Part shown: in pieces, positions 49,445-61,900 of the stretch
Position numbering within the stretch: the stretch's first letter is position 1
Layout of the letters: each line of letters opens with the position of its first letter
Assembly (NCBI RefSeq): GCF_000208745.1
Contig: NC_030859.1
Location: forward strand, 11,088,875 to 11,152,874
DNA: 64,000 bases
Source of the DNA: Theobroma cacao
Taxonomy: Eukaryota; Streptophyta; Magnoliopsida; Malvales; Malvaceae
Direction: 5' to 3'
Translations under genes and position numbers: made by a program
Notes under the pieces: generated by a model
Seen by the model: only the letters and a program-made list of their open reading frames with translations
Database searches by the model: none
Told to the model about the DNA's origin: nothing

Positions 49445-50273
49445 TTCCTTTGTTCGATTTTAACACATTTTAATTTCTATTGTTGTTAATGCCTTGTTGA
49501 AAAGGAATACGAGATGTTCAGGTTTTGTTTTACAATAATTAGTAAGTTTTACAATTTTACAATTTGTTCTAGTTATTTCGATTTCTAGATAGATTTTAAT
49601 TGTAAATTTTAAAATTGATTTGTCATAATATTAATCTCATTTTAATTTCAAAATATTGCAGATTAACATGTGCATGAGATGCACAAATTAATTTAGCAAA
49701 TAAAGATTAGATCTCATGACATTATGGTGTGATTTAAATGGTAGAATTTGATTCTGTCCAGCCATGGTATTGGTCCATTTTCAGCCATAAAAGTGAGGCT
49801 TAAGTGCTTCATTAAATGCAGGAAAATTAAGAGATCAATACACATTGGAAGTGTTCTAAGATGGGTGATTATGTGTGGCTAATGGTGGAGGCAAAGTTAC
49901 CAAACGTGGCTAAAATAGTTACTATTTGCAACAGAGACAATCATAGTTTTGTTTGGCTTAGCAACCAATAAAGGCCTAAATTTGTGCAATTAGTTGCACC
50001 AATTGGCTGAGGATTTTTTTTTTAATGAAAAGGTTCCATAAATTATCCAAATTGTTACCAAGAATTTTAAGGATTTAAATCCCTAGAATTAAGCCTTCAT
50101 AAAACTAAGTTGGTGGAGTCAAAACTGTTGATGCCTTTACTGCAGCAAGCCACGGTTTTGATTTTTTTTTTTAGCTAAAAATGTTTCCTAAAATCCTGGA
50201 AAATTACTATGGAATTGTTCCATAAGTTATATATCAGGATAAATTTTATTAGGAATTAAATTCCTAAGTTTAA
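49445..50273. other. Leader of the broken copia element; no gag
   Basis: Where gag should start there is only AT-rich non-coding sequence with no recognisable frame, and MULE sequence follows at 50274. Confidence 0.45.
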
Positions 50274-52600
50274 GTTGGAGGGTGAGACTACGACGTTGGA
50301 GGATAATACTACATTTGATGAGGGAAATGGGGATTTGTTCACTGCCGGTGAAGATAGATTTGATGACAATTTAGCTGATGGGCTTGAACAATGGCATGAT
50401 GATAATTCAGACGATGACTGACTTTATGAAAGTGACATTCCAATTTGCAATAATGTTGAAAGCAAAATAGAACCTGTTGGAGGTGTTGATGTAGGAGATG
50501 TTTAGTGTGATGGCCCCATATACGATAACCTCATTGCTGGTGAGAATGGGATTCGTTCCCTTGATACATTGCTCGATGATAGTTATCAGGAAAGGGGAAA
50601 TGTAGGGATATCTCGTACGTAGCTAATTGCAGGTGTAGAAAGGTTCTCTTTCCAAACAATTATTGATGAGGAGTCGACATGTGCTGATGATCACTTATAC
50701 AAAGGAAGAATGTTTTCGTCAAAAGCCGAGTTGAAACAGGCTTTGAACATGTTGGTTATAAAAAAGAAGTTTGCGATAAGAGTAAAAAGGTCATGTAAAG
50801 GTCGTTATGAGGTTGGTTGCAAGGACAAGGCATGCAAGTTCAGTGTGCGTGCAACGAAGTTACTTGACAGAGGAGAATATTGGCAAGTTCAAACATTCCA
50901 CAAAGTACACACTTGTACTGTTGATGGTTTGCAAGGGCGATTTCTAACTACGAGTGCGAAGATAATTGGTGAACTTATGTCACACAAGCTTCGGGCTAAT
51001 GGAATAGCATTGAGACCTAAGGACATAGTTTGTGAGCTGAGGGTTTAGTGGGGATTGGAATGCTTGTATGGTAAGGCTTGGCAAGCAAAGGAGTATGCGG
51101 AGAGGCTTGTTTTCGGTCCACAGGAGGAGTCATTTCAATTACTACCCTCGTATTTTTATATGTTGGAATAAGAAAATCCTAGCACAGTGACTGCAGTGGC
51201 TACTAATAAGGCAGAAAGATTCAAATATTGTTTCTGGTCATACGGGGCTTGTATTCGGGGGTTTAGGGATATAATGCATCCTACGGTTGCAATTGATGCG
51301 ACACATCTGAAAGGCAGGTTTAAGGGTGTTCTGTTTTTCGTGTATGCAAAGATACGAACGAGTGTGTATATCCAGTTGCATTTGGCGTCGGCCATGTTGA
51401 GGACGAAGACTCGTGGACGTAGTTTCTTAGCAAGCTGCATGATGCAGTTGGTTGTCCTGAAAACATTATGTTCATTTCTGATTAACATCTCGGCATTAAG
51501 AAAGTAATCCAAAATGCATACCCAAAAGTGCACCATGGTTTATGCGGTTACCACTTGAAAAAAACTTTAAAAACAAGTTCAAGCGCGACGACGTTTGTAT
51601 GATTTTCACCCTTGCTCGAGATTACTATAAGTTTTTCGATTTCAACAGACATATGAACTAGCTCAAGTAGATTCACGTGGGACCCACTCTGACCTTATGA
51701 GAATAGGGCCTGAGAGATGGGCACGTGCATGTTCACCGGCAAGGCGATACCAAATGATGACATCCAACATTGCGAAATGTGTTAACTCATGCTTAAAGCA
51801 TGCAAGACAAATGCCAATCACTGTTTTGATTGAGTTCATCAGAGACATGTTTCAGTGTTGGTTCCATGACCGACACGAGGAGGCCGTCAAGGTGACCACG
51901 CCCCTCAGCCCTTGGGTTGCCAGGCAGTTGAGCAAACGGTTCAATGATGCACATCGCTTTGTAGTTAAGCCTATCAATCAAGTGGAGTTCGAAGTTAAAG
52001 ACGGGAAGATGGATGAACTTGTAAACTTATCTAGGAAGACGTGTTCATGTTGTGAGTTTCAAACAAATTTACTGCCATGCAACCATGCCATTGAGCGATA
52101 AGGTCAGAATATCTTTATTTGTTATTTGAACCCTAATTGACATAGCATTTACATTGTGCTTGAAGATTGAGTTTATTGTATTTTTTAATAAATGCAAACG
52201 TGAACCCATTGAATTCTGCGCTAACTACTTCAAGACAATCGTTTTGGTGGAGGGTTTTTCGAGATCCATTCGGCCGATAGGGCATCCTAGTGAGTGGGAC
52301 ATCCCCTTTTATGTGAAACAAATTATTGTCTTCCCACCACCTTGGCGAGGCCAAGCGGGAAAACCTAGGAGGAGAAGGATTCCATCGGCTGGTGAAGGCA
52401 GTTGGCATGGAGATGTTTGCAATGCAAGAGGGACGGGCATAACAGACCAAATTGCCCATCCCCATTTATAGTTCCATCCACAAATCCGGCACCATCTCCA
52501 AGTCAATCGATGCCTCCACGAGTGTGACAACCCAAAGCATGTTCAAGTTGCAGACAAACAGGTCACACACGCAACAACTTTCCAATACAAAGGACAATGT
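50274..52600 (+). pseudogene. MULE (MuDR-type) transposase, decayed
   Basis: Acidic N-terminal part (FDDNLADGLEQWHDDNSDDD) with three in-frame stops (after SDDD, GDV and SRT). Then the MuDR DNA-binding domain (MFSSKAELKQALNMLVIKKK ... CKGRYEVGCKDKACKFSVRA; 50710-51048), a stop at 51046-51048, the MULE catalytic start (TVAIDATHLKGRFKGVLFF) and a frame change near 51500 before HHGLCGYHLKKNFK. After another stop come WARACSPARRYQMMTSN and a SWIM zinc finger (CSCCEFQTNLLPCNHAI; CxC-xn-CxH). A C-terminal tail (HPSEWDIPFYVKQIIVFPPP, then a basic GKPRRRRIPS) follows a probable intron at about 52105-52190. It would cut and paste Mutator-like elements in the nucleus; it is dead. Terminal inverted repeats were not found. 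Confidence 0.8.
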
Positions 52601-53674
52601 CTGAAAATGTAGGGTGTGTTGTGGATGAAGACAACTTGTCCACCTAACTAAATGGGTAACCCATGTGCAATACCTTTCTCACAATTTCCTCTTGCAGTAT
52701 CTTACATTCATTCATGTTTTTTAGTGTTTGTTAGTTTCCTCTTGTAGATGAGTCTTTATTTTTTTTATTGATTTTGTAGATTTATTATTTGAGTATTCAT
52801 TTCATTTTGTCTGTAGTTTTGAACACTGAATAGACTTGCGAAGTCCCTATACTGTTACCCCATTTCTCACATTTTATTACCACTTGTATTAAACAATTAA
52901 TGATTTGATTTAATTCCTTTCTATTTCATTTGATTTAACCTTTGATGTTCTTACAATGAAATTCCTTTCTATTCATGAGTAATTAAATTTCACCAATGCT
53001 CTCTGCCTTTGTTTCTCTTCTTGCTTGTTATTCACTTCACCCACCTCAAGTGTAATTATTACTTTATTTTAGATATTTAAGGAAAGTTTTAAAAAAGTAA
53101 CACCTATTATAAGAAAAATAATATAACCTAATATTTTAATTGTTATTTGAGTGATTTCGACTCTCAAATGCTTATCCATACTCAATATTAAAAATTCTCG
53201 AAGTTCAATTTTCTTTTTCGAACCTTGCCAAATATATGTCTATTTTAAAAATGAAAATAAGTAGAGTTTCGAAAATCTCATCGGCTAAGCACTTTTATTT
53301 ATATTGATATAATTTATATGTCATGAATTTATATTTTTAATTTAAAAAATATATTAACAAAATAGAGTCAAGTTTTTATTTATAAATTCATTAGGATTTA
53401 CGGTATTTTATAATATTCAATTGTGAAATTGAGAGATAGTGTTGTCATCAACTTTGGTTTCTTTATATACAATGTTCTTGTTGTATTAACTCTTTTATTC
53501 ATATAGAAAATTAGTTNGAATTTTATTTTTTATTTTTTGTACTTTTTAATAGAATTTCGTGTTAATGAACAATTGGATAAACTTTAATATTATTTGTTAT
53601 AGATTTATATTTTTAATATAAAAAAATACTCATTATATAAAAAAAGAAATTTATTTATTAATTTACCAATATTA
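52601..53674. other. AT-rich spacer
   Basis: No gene or element end recognised. One N at 53517. Confidence 0.4.
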
Positions 53675-53908
53675 TGTGATAACACAAGTGCAATCAATAT
53701 ATCAAAAAATCCTGTGCAACATTCTAAAACTAAACACATTGAGATTATGCACCATTTTGTTAGAGATCATGTAGTAAAGGGAGATGTTAAAATTGAGTTT
53801 GTGAATACTTTGCGTCAATTAGCTGACATTTTTTCCAAACCTCTAAATGAAGATAAATTTTGTGAAATTAGATGGAATCTTGGAATGATTATTATGCATG
53901 AGTTGTAG
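53675..53908 (+). pseudogene. Ty1/copia RNase H C-terminal fragment
   Basis: The frame from 53675 reads CDNTSAINISKNPVQHSKT, HIEIMHHFVRDHV, VNTLRQLADIFSKPL, the classic end of copia RNase H (including the catalytic Asp of CDN). All upstream pol is missing, so the element is 5'-truncated. The stop is at 53906-53908, as in a complete copia polyprotein. Confidence 0.85.
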
Positions 53909-54116
53909 GTAAAATTTTTAACTTATTCACATAAAACAGAAGGCACTTAATCGACTAAGAGAGGTCTTAGTCAACCAAGAGTATTCTGTTTCATTAAATA
54001 ATAAGACTTAGTTAAGTTGAAGGAATGAGAAATAAATTAATGCGTATTGGGAAATAAAGCAAATAATAAAACCTCCCAAACCAAAAATAAAAATTAGGAG
54101 GCAATTTTTTAATTTT

Positions 54117-54155
54117 AAAGGGGGAGTTACCAATTGCACTTAAACAGGGGGAGTC
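54117..54155 (+). other. Internal polypurine tracts of the copia element
   Basis: AAAGGGGGAG at 54117-54126 and AGGGGGAG at 54147-54154, between RNase H and the extra ORF. A third, AAAAAGGGGGAGA, is at 56171-56183. Confidence 0.6.
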
Positions 54156-54233
54156 AGACAATTTTTCTTTAACGATTAAATTGCTCTCAACTTATTTTCT
54201 CTACATTTTCTCTGTTGAAACTGACTCTTAAAA

Positions 54234-56156
54234 TTGAAACCTTCACCCCTAAACCATTCGAAACCCTGTGTTGAAAATATTCCAAACCAAATGGGTCAAA
54301 CCTCACAAAGCAAAGAGATTATTGAGAAGAAGAAAGACAAACGACCTATGGAAGAAAGTCTACAACTCGAAAAACTAAAGAAAATGAAAAAGATTGAATC
54401 GAGTTCTAGAAGTAAAGAATCTGGAAAATCGAAGAGTCATAAATTTGAAAAGCCAAAAGAAAAGAGCAAATCGGACAAGAAAGATACTACTTCATCTTCT
54501 AAATTTAGAAATAAAGTACATGAAGAGAGATTTAAAAAAATAGAGAATGCACCGATCACTTATGGAAAATATATTGACTAGGAAAGCTTTAGTGAAATGC
54601 CTAAAATTCTGACAAGCTTGTCAGATTATTTTGAAGAGTTAAAACTAAAAGAATTCAGCACATTTAAAAACCTATAATATAGTGCTACTTTAGTTAAGGA
54701 ATTCTATTCAAGTATAGATGTTGACAAGGATAAATTGGAATATCCTGAGGATTATTCTGATGAGGGCTTGAATGTGTATTTGAATGGAAAAGAGTTCACT
54801 GTCACTACTGCAGATTTAATGGAACTCCTTCAAATAGAGTGTGATGAAGGAGAATTTGAATTCCCTAATAAGTATGACCCCTCATACCTGTGGGAAGTTA
54901 TCACAAGGAAGACAGAAAAATATTCCTCCAAGAGCAATGCTGGGCTTATTACAAGTCCACAAATAAGGATTTTGCATTACTTTGTTGCTGCCAATATTCA
55001 TGGTAGGAGTGGAAGCTTAAGCTACATTAGCCTCCAAGATTTATGGCTAATGGAACATGCATATAGTGGTGTGGCACTTAATCTAGGAAGGTTTATGATT
55101 GAAAGAATGAGGGGAGCATGCAGATTGGAGAAGATGAACTTGCCATATGAAAATATCATCACTTCTCTAGTGCTGAAGAAAGGAATTTAGAGTTCTAGAT
55201 ATGAGGCAGATAAGGTCAAAAACCAGAGATCAAGCCATTTATCTAAGAAGCTTGCCTAAAATAAGGTACAAACTTGATGGAGAAGGTTACATTAAAACCC
55301 CCAAGGCTGGTGCAATGAAAGAATCCTCTTTACCTGCACAACCAGAAGTAGCACCATCTCAATTCTTAAATGAAGTAATCTTCAATTTGCTGATGAGGAT
55401 TGATGGGAAGCTCTCAAATCAAGGAGCAAGAATTCAGAAAATTGAAGAAAGGTTAATAGAAATGGAAAGCAAAATGAAAGGAAAAGAAAAAATACCAACT
55501 GAACCAGCTGTTGCAGACAACTCTGTAACTCATAGCCTGGCTTCAGCAGGACAGGAAGCTGAGGTGCAAGTTGAAGGTCGTGAACCTGAAATGCAACAAC
55601 CGAGAAAATCCCTTTCATCTGAGGCTCAGGACAAGGATGAATCTGATCAAGGAACCGAGGTGCTTGGATCACTTAATGAAAATCCTCCCATTGAACCCTA
55701 ACCTTAACCAGAACCTCAACCATCTACTCCACATTCTGAGGAGGTTTTAATCATGGGACTTTTCCATCAAATGGTTTAAGAGGAGCAAGCTAAGAAAGAA
55801 ATAGGTAAGCCAAAAGCTCAGCAAGCAGCATCTGCATCGGTTCATACTAAATAAGGGCAGTCAAGGAAAAAAAAAGAAAAAGCTGCTGAAGAACCACAAA
55901 TAAAATCCAAACCACTAGGCATGGGCAAGAAAACAATGGCAACTAAAATGATGTTCATCAAAAGGAGGAAATCATCCAGATTAACTGAGAAGGCCAAGCC
56001 AGCACCATTCTTGTTTCCTCAACACCCTCTTGAACAATCCCTTGCAAAATCACCACCTTAACCCTCTCCTTCACCAGAATCCTCTCCCAACCCCTCGATG
56101 TCAAATACTACACTGATGATGAATCTTCTCCTTCATCCTCCTTAGAGAGTGATTAG
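54234..56156 (+). pseudogene. Post-pol extra ORF of the copia element (plant transposon-protein type)
   Basis: A Lys/Ser-rich N-terminus (KKKDKRPMEESLQLEKLKK) is followed by a globular segment LVKEFYSSIDVDKDKLEYP, NVYLNGKEFTVTTADLMELL and SPQIRILHYFVAANIHGRSG, typical of the 'putative plant transposon protein' region seen beside many plant retroelements. Then a coiled coil (LLMRIDGKLSNQGARIQKIE), a Glu/Gln/Pro-rich tail and an acidic Ser-rich end (YYTDDESSPSSSLESD, stop at 56154). Stops at about 54579 and 54675 and frameshifts near 55190 and 56095 break it. It sits where Sireviruses carry an env-like gene, but no membrane segment or signal peptide is visible, so I do not call it an envelope. 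Confidence 0.65.
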
Positions 56157-56639
56157 AAGCTGATGATGACAAAAAGGGGGAGAAGTATAGCAAGGATCTT
56201 CGGGAGATAGGAAGTAGAAACTGTCTAAAGGTAGTTACGAAACATTAACTGTTATTTTTTTTCTGCTATTTTTGCCCATTGAAAGTTGAACACTTGATTT
56301 TAACTTTGTTGGTTATGTTTTTGTGTGAAAATGGATGCCAATATGTTTATGTTATTTGGTTGCTGAAAATTGAATATCTGATGGTATATTACTGTCTATG
56401 GTATTTTACCGTTGTTGTTAAATCTGGTGCTGTACTTATATTGAGAAATTATGGTGATGATTGATTTCTGTCATGATTTCATGAATGGAAATTGTTTTTT
56501 TGATATATATGGATGCAAACTATACTACATCTGATGAATAATTAATGGCAAAGACAAAATTTGGAAACAATATATTGTTGACAGACACTTTTGAAATTTT
56601 TATGATAATCTGTCAACATTCATCTGCTGTAAATCACTT

Positions 56640-56685
56640 TATACCTCTACATATATATATATATATATATATATATACTCTGAAT
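56640..56685. repeat. (TA)n microsatellite
   Basis: About 17 TA units. Confidence 0.9.
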
Positions 56686-57689
56686 ATATAGTGTCATTTT
56701 TGCTCCATTAGTTTTTGATGATAATAAAACATTCCCATTTCATTTGTGTTTAATATTTTTACTTTAGTGTGTAGGACAAAATTGCATGAAAATAAATATT
56801 CAATCATTAAAATACACATATGAAAGAGCATAGAAGTAAGGAAGCCACATTTGACCAATAAGACAAAAGTCCCTTAGTTGATTAAGGAAGAATTAGTCAG
56901 CTAAGATTCAAATTGGAAAAATGGTGGGTTGAAGAGTGTTGAGAAACAGAACCAACTTAGTCGACCAAGAAGTGGCTTAGTTGACTAAGTGCACACTGCC
57001 AGAACTGCCAAAAACTGGGAACAGAAGATAGAGATGGCTTAGTCGACTAAGATATCAGTTAGTCAACTAAGAGCATTCTGCTTGTAAGTTTGATCTTTGC
57101 ACTAAATGATAGATTAACGGCCAGAATCAACTCCCAACTGTTTCCAACAGCCCATGAAAAACTATTGTAAAAGGTTTTGGCTGAGCCTGGTAAAAGCCAT
57201 TGTAAAGCTTGGTGAAAGCTTATGAATTTTGCCATTTTAGTGATTTGGTTTGAAAATCCTTGGCTGAACAATCAAGGTAGTGGTTGTAGGTATTTGACCG
57301 AGCCATTATAAATCGTTGAGTATTGTCTCCTCTGTTTTGTTTTTCATTTTCATTCTTTCTAAAATCGTTTCTTCATCTTGCAACAAATTTCTCGTCATTG
57401 ACCTTCAATTTGCTCCCAATTCAAAATCAAGATTAGTAAGAGCCAAAAAGTGCTATTCACCTCCCTTTAGCACATTTATTTAGGACCAACATAAAATTAT
57501 TCCATTTGTTAATAATATGAGTTCCATGACATGTAAATATTGAAAATAAAACAAAAGAGATTAATTATCCTTGAAGATATAAACAAAGAAAAAGAACACG
57601 TGTAATTAAATTAATTCATCTAAATTATGATAAGCTAATTAAAAAAATGCAACGTGGCAATTTTTATCAGTTGGTGTGGGGGTTTAGAT

Positions 57690-58735
57690 TAGGTTGTAAT
57701 TGGTAGATGTGAATGACATCTTGTGGTGACACGCTAAGTGAGAGCATATGCTTGTGGTGACACGTTGACAACTGAAAAACTTATGGCGTGACACACTGAG
57801 TGCATGGAGACTTCTGGTGTGACACAGTGACTTGTTGCAGTTTTGTGGGGTGACACGACATGGCCTAATTGTGGTGACACGCTGAATGCATACAGACTTA
57901 TGGCGTGACACTGTGACTTGTTGCAGTCTTGTGGGGTGACACAGCACGGCCCAATTGTGGTGACACGCTAAGTGCATGGAGACTTCTGGCGTGATACGGT
58001 GACTTGTTGCAGTCTTGTGGAGTGACACGGCACTGCCCAATTGTGGTGACACGCTGAGTAAATGCAGACTTCTGGCGTGACACGGTGACTTGTTGCAGTC
58101 TTGTGGAGTGACACGGCACTGCCCAATTGTGGTGACACGCTGAGTGAATGTAGACTTCTGGCGTGACACGCTGACTTGTTGTAGGCTTGTGGGGTGACAT
58201 GGCAAGGGCCAATTATGGTGACATGCTGAGTGCATGCAGACTTATGGCGTGACACGGTGACTTGTTGCAGTCTTGTGGGATGACACGGCAAGAGCCAATT
58301 GTGGTGACATGTTGAGTGCAAGCAGACTTATGGCGTGACATGCTAAGTTAATGCAGACTTATAGCGTGACACGTTGACTTGTTGCAGTCTTATGGGGTGA
58401 CACGGTAAGGGCTAATTATGGTGANCTGACGTGACACGATGACTTGTTGTAGTCTTGTGAGGTGACACAGCGTCACCCAATTGTGGTGACATGCTGAGTG
58501 AATGTAGACTTCTGGCATGACACACTGACTTGTTACAGTATTATGGGCTGACATGGCAAGGCCCAATTATGGTGACACGCTAGGTGCATGGAGACTTCTG
58601 GCATGACACGCTGACTTGTTGCAGTCTTGTGGGGTGACACGGCACGGCCAAATTGTGGTGACACATCGAGTGCATGCAGACTTGGCATGACATGCCAAAT
58701 TGTTGCAGTCTTGTGGGTGACATGGCACAAAATTA
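57690..58735. repeat. 86-bp minisatellite, about twelve copies
   Basis: The period is exactly 86 bp where measured (57955, 58041, 58127). Each unit is three related sub-units of about 31, 30 and 25 bp, each starting with gtgacac: 'gtgacacgctgagtgcatg', 'gtgacacggtgacttgttgc' and 'gtgacacggcacggcccaat'. Outer copies are more diverged. A shortened unit contains an N at 58425. The minus strand lacks stops in all three frames over much of the array, which comes from the repeat composition and not from a gene. Confidence 0.9.
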
Positions 58736-58935
58736 ATAAAATTAATAAAATTTTAGCTTTTTGATTTTTTGGCTTTTTTTCAATATAAAGTTTATCTGTC
58801 TATTTTTAGCTTTTCACTTTTCAGCTTGATTTTATGTTTAATTGATCAAGAAGTAATGGGACAGTAATGTATAAAATGTATGAATATTAAAATTAATAAA
58901 ATTAATTGTATATACAAAAAAAATGATGTACATAC

Positions 58936-61900
58936 AAGTGCATATTGGTGACGCATATTTGCAATCATATTCTGCTTAACTCTAATATTTTTTGAATGCA
59001 AAATATCGTCAATGTACCCTATCATGAACATACCGCAGTTGACACTATCATTCTACCAATGCACTTTAGCTTTTGGCAAATGGATATCCAATGGCATCGG
59101 CGTCAAATCCCGTGTCTTTCGGCTTGTTTTGTCAAAATAACCGGCTTGGAGGCAGATGATTGGCATAATAGTCGTAAGGGGTGTCATCTGAGCCGCACAC
59201 ACTCCGTTATCCTTAGCATTCGAAGTTCTTGTGGAGTCCACCACCTTGATCGTCCACTTCACCAAGTCGATCTTCGCAACCACCCAATGCCCGCCCACAT
59301 TGCAAGGTGCTAGGATGAAATCAACATCTTCCCATTTTTTGCTGTATGTCAGCCTCTCACCCTCCAAGTACCCCTGCAACTCATCCGAAATTTCCATCGT
59401 GGACCGGGCATTTTCAGTTGGAAATGCATTGTGTAGCATATGGATGGTGTCCTATGAAGCATGTATACATTAGCTTACACTTAATGCAATCAAAAACTGA
59501 GTATTTTCAGAATTGAAAAATTTTCAGATAAACTTACGAAGAATATCGTGTCAACCACGCATGCACGGGTAGTGCACAACTTCGACTTGGGTCTTATCAT
59601 CCACTTACAGAGTATGCTGAGGCATGCATCTATATGTTCACTACTCATTTCTTCTTTGGGATCCTCTAATGTTGTGAAAAATTTAGTACCTATCCCTTAA
59701 GATCCCGACATCACGCCTGCATATGTAACAAAATGAATTTCAAAAGCCTTGTGGATTAATGTTTAATTAAAAACAATTTTTGCAATCTTATTTATGAGCT
59801 TACCTCGCACACTCGTCTTTCTTAAAAGCTTTGTATGCTTGCACCAGTGCGTCCTTCATATCTCGACGGCTCACTGAGAGGTTGACGTATGGGCTTGACA
59901 TGTATTTGCTCGCTAGTTTAACCTGTGCCTGCTCAGTTGGGTCTAAACTTAGTGCTGCACGATGATGAACATCAGACTCTACTGACAACAATCGTGTCCC
60001 GCTAGCTTCAGGAGTGCTTTGAGGAAGATTGTCCCCTTCAGCTTGAAGTGATTTAAGGTTCCCATCCCCACATTTTGCTACCTCGACTACTACGTAGGAC
60101 TCAAGAAGATGCTGTCCTTCAACCACGAGCGACTGAAGGTCCTTCTCCCCTCCCGTGATGCATAGATAACCGAATCAGCCTTAAGAACATGGACTCCTTC
60201 AGCCACGAGCAAGTGAAGGTCCCCTTCCCCTCCTACAGATGCATTGATAACTGAATCAGTCTAAGGAACATGGACTCCTTTAGCATCATCTGATTGAAGG
60301 GTCACATCCCCTGCGATAGCATCATCTCCGTCACGGCCAACAACATCATCATGAAAGTGAATCGCAGCTTCATCATGCTGCCCATCATTAACATCAACAT
60401 CATCCCCACCAACATCGTTAGATGAAGGATCGCCCTACAGAAGTAGACAAATGGGAAAATCCGTTAGCTCATAAAATGCCACAAAACATAAACCAAGAAC
60501 AAAAAACACAACTACGCATACTAAACATAAACAACCAACATATGAGCGAAGATAGAATATTGTATTTGTGATTTCAAGCCCTCTATAATACGAGCAACGA
60601 CACGGTCCTCAAACGTCTACATGGCCAGAGTCAATGACTAAATCAAAGCCTTCAGCTCTGACATGTCTTTTTTATGCCGATGCATGATTTGTCACAGTTG
60701 ACGCTTCGTGACTATTCCGTCATTGACTCTTGTCAAATGGGTTAACTGCAATAACATATATTATTGTGTTATTCAATAATCATATAGGGAATTGTTGAAC
60801 ATTAACCTTTACAACTTTAAAATCCATACCGGCGACTCGTTACCACTATGCGATTGAGCAGGATCGGTCGATGGTTGAAGAGCTGTAGTCACCTCCCTCA
60901 ACTACAATGACAGAAATTACTGTGTTACTCGATAAACATATGTAGAAATGTTGAACACAAACCGTTACAACCGATCGTACGACGGCTTGTTAATAGTGTG
61001 CGTCTGAGAAAGACCTGTCGATGGTTAAGGAGCTGTCATCGCATGGTCCAACTGCATACACAGATATGTTAATTGATAATCATATATGGAATTGTTGAAC
61101 ACAAACTGTTAGAACCATCCTTATCGATTGTTCCTTGCCACTGCATTGGTCATCCCCTTCCTCCATCAACTCAGGGGCCGATAGCTCATCCATTAAAGTA
61201 ACGGCGGTGCACCTCCGCTTGATGCCACCAGTGGCTCTATTTTCTTTTAATTTTCTCCTATTCTCCCAAGCATCTAAGCCCTAGTTTAGCCAATCCTCCA
61301 AGTGCCTTATTGGCACGTATTGGTGGCCCTCAGATAATGGGACATCAATGTCCACAAAATACTCCCGACTGGCCTCATCCGAGGTGGGCTCCATGGTCTC
61401 GACTGCCCATAATTACAAAATAGGGATTGTGATTAAATTTTATGCAAAATTATTATACAAATGCATAACAGAAATTAGTAGCTGTTCACTCACCTGCTTA
61501 GATGACTCCAGCTTCTCAACTTTTTTGTAGAAGTCTTTCGGCTTCTGATTGCATTGCCATCTGCACATATGTGGGTAGACGTCCTTCAGAGCAGGGGAGG
61601 CAACTATTTTTCGAAAGGCCAGAATTGCCTACATTGCCCAGAATTGCAAGTCAAATGTAACATTATCATACCGTAAATGATAAACGAGTGCAACCATAAA
61701 TTTTTATGTCAAATGAAATGGATAAATGTTTAGTGACAGTACCTGTATCACCCATGCGAATCTGTAAATGTTGTACTGTAAATGAGTAGCCTTCTGCGAG
61801 TTTAAGTCAGGCATTACGAACCCCTTTAAAAGGTAGTCCTTGGTTAGCCTCTAAACGTAGTGACCCCATGGGAAGGCATTCCAGGAGTCGATGTCCTCTA

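Larger units (their letters stand above)
53675..57491 (+). mobile_element. 3' part of a Sirevirus-like copia element
   Basis: In order: RNase H end, G-run purine tracts (54117-54126, 54146-54155), an extra ORF (54234-56156), a further purine tract AAAAAGGGGGAGA (56171-56183), then LTR-like sequence with a TATA box (TTATAAAT at about 57306) ending in AGGACCAACA at 57491. An extra ORF after pol plus repeated AAAGGGGGAG tracts is the layout of the Sirevirus branch of Ty1/copia. The exact LTR start is not seen and no target duplication can be tested. Confidence 0.6.

Noticed and set aside
54234..56156. Calling the post-pol ORF a retroviral-type envelope
   Set aside because: No signal peptide, transmembrane helix or glycoprotein features are seen; only its position is env-like.
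57684..58321. Three overlapping minus-strand reading frames of 104-183 codons
   Set aside because: They are products of the 86-bp minisatellite, which rotates frame each unit; no domain, start context or conservation supports a protein.
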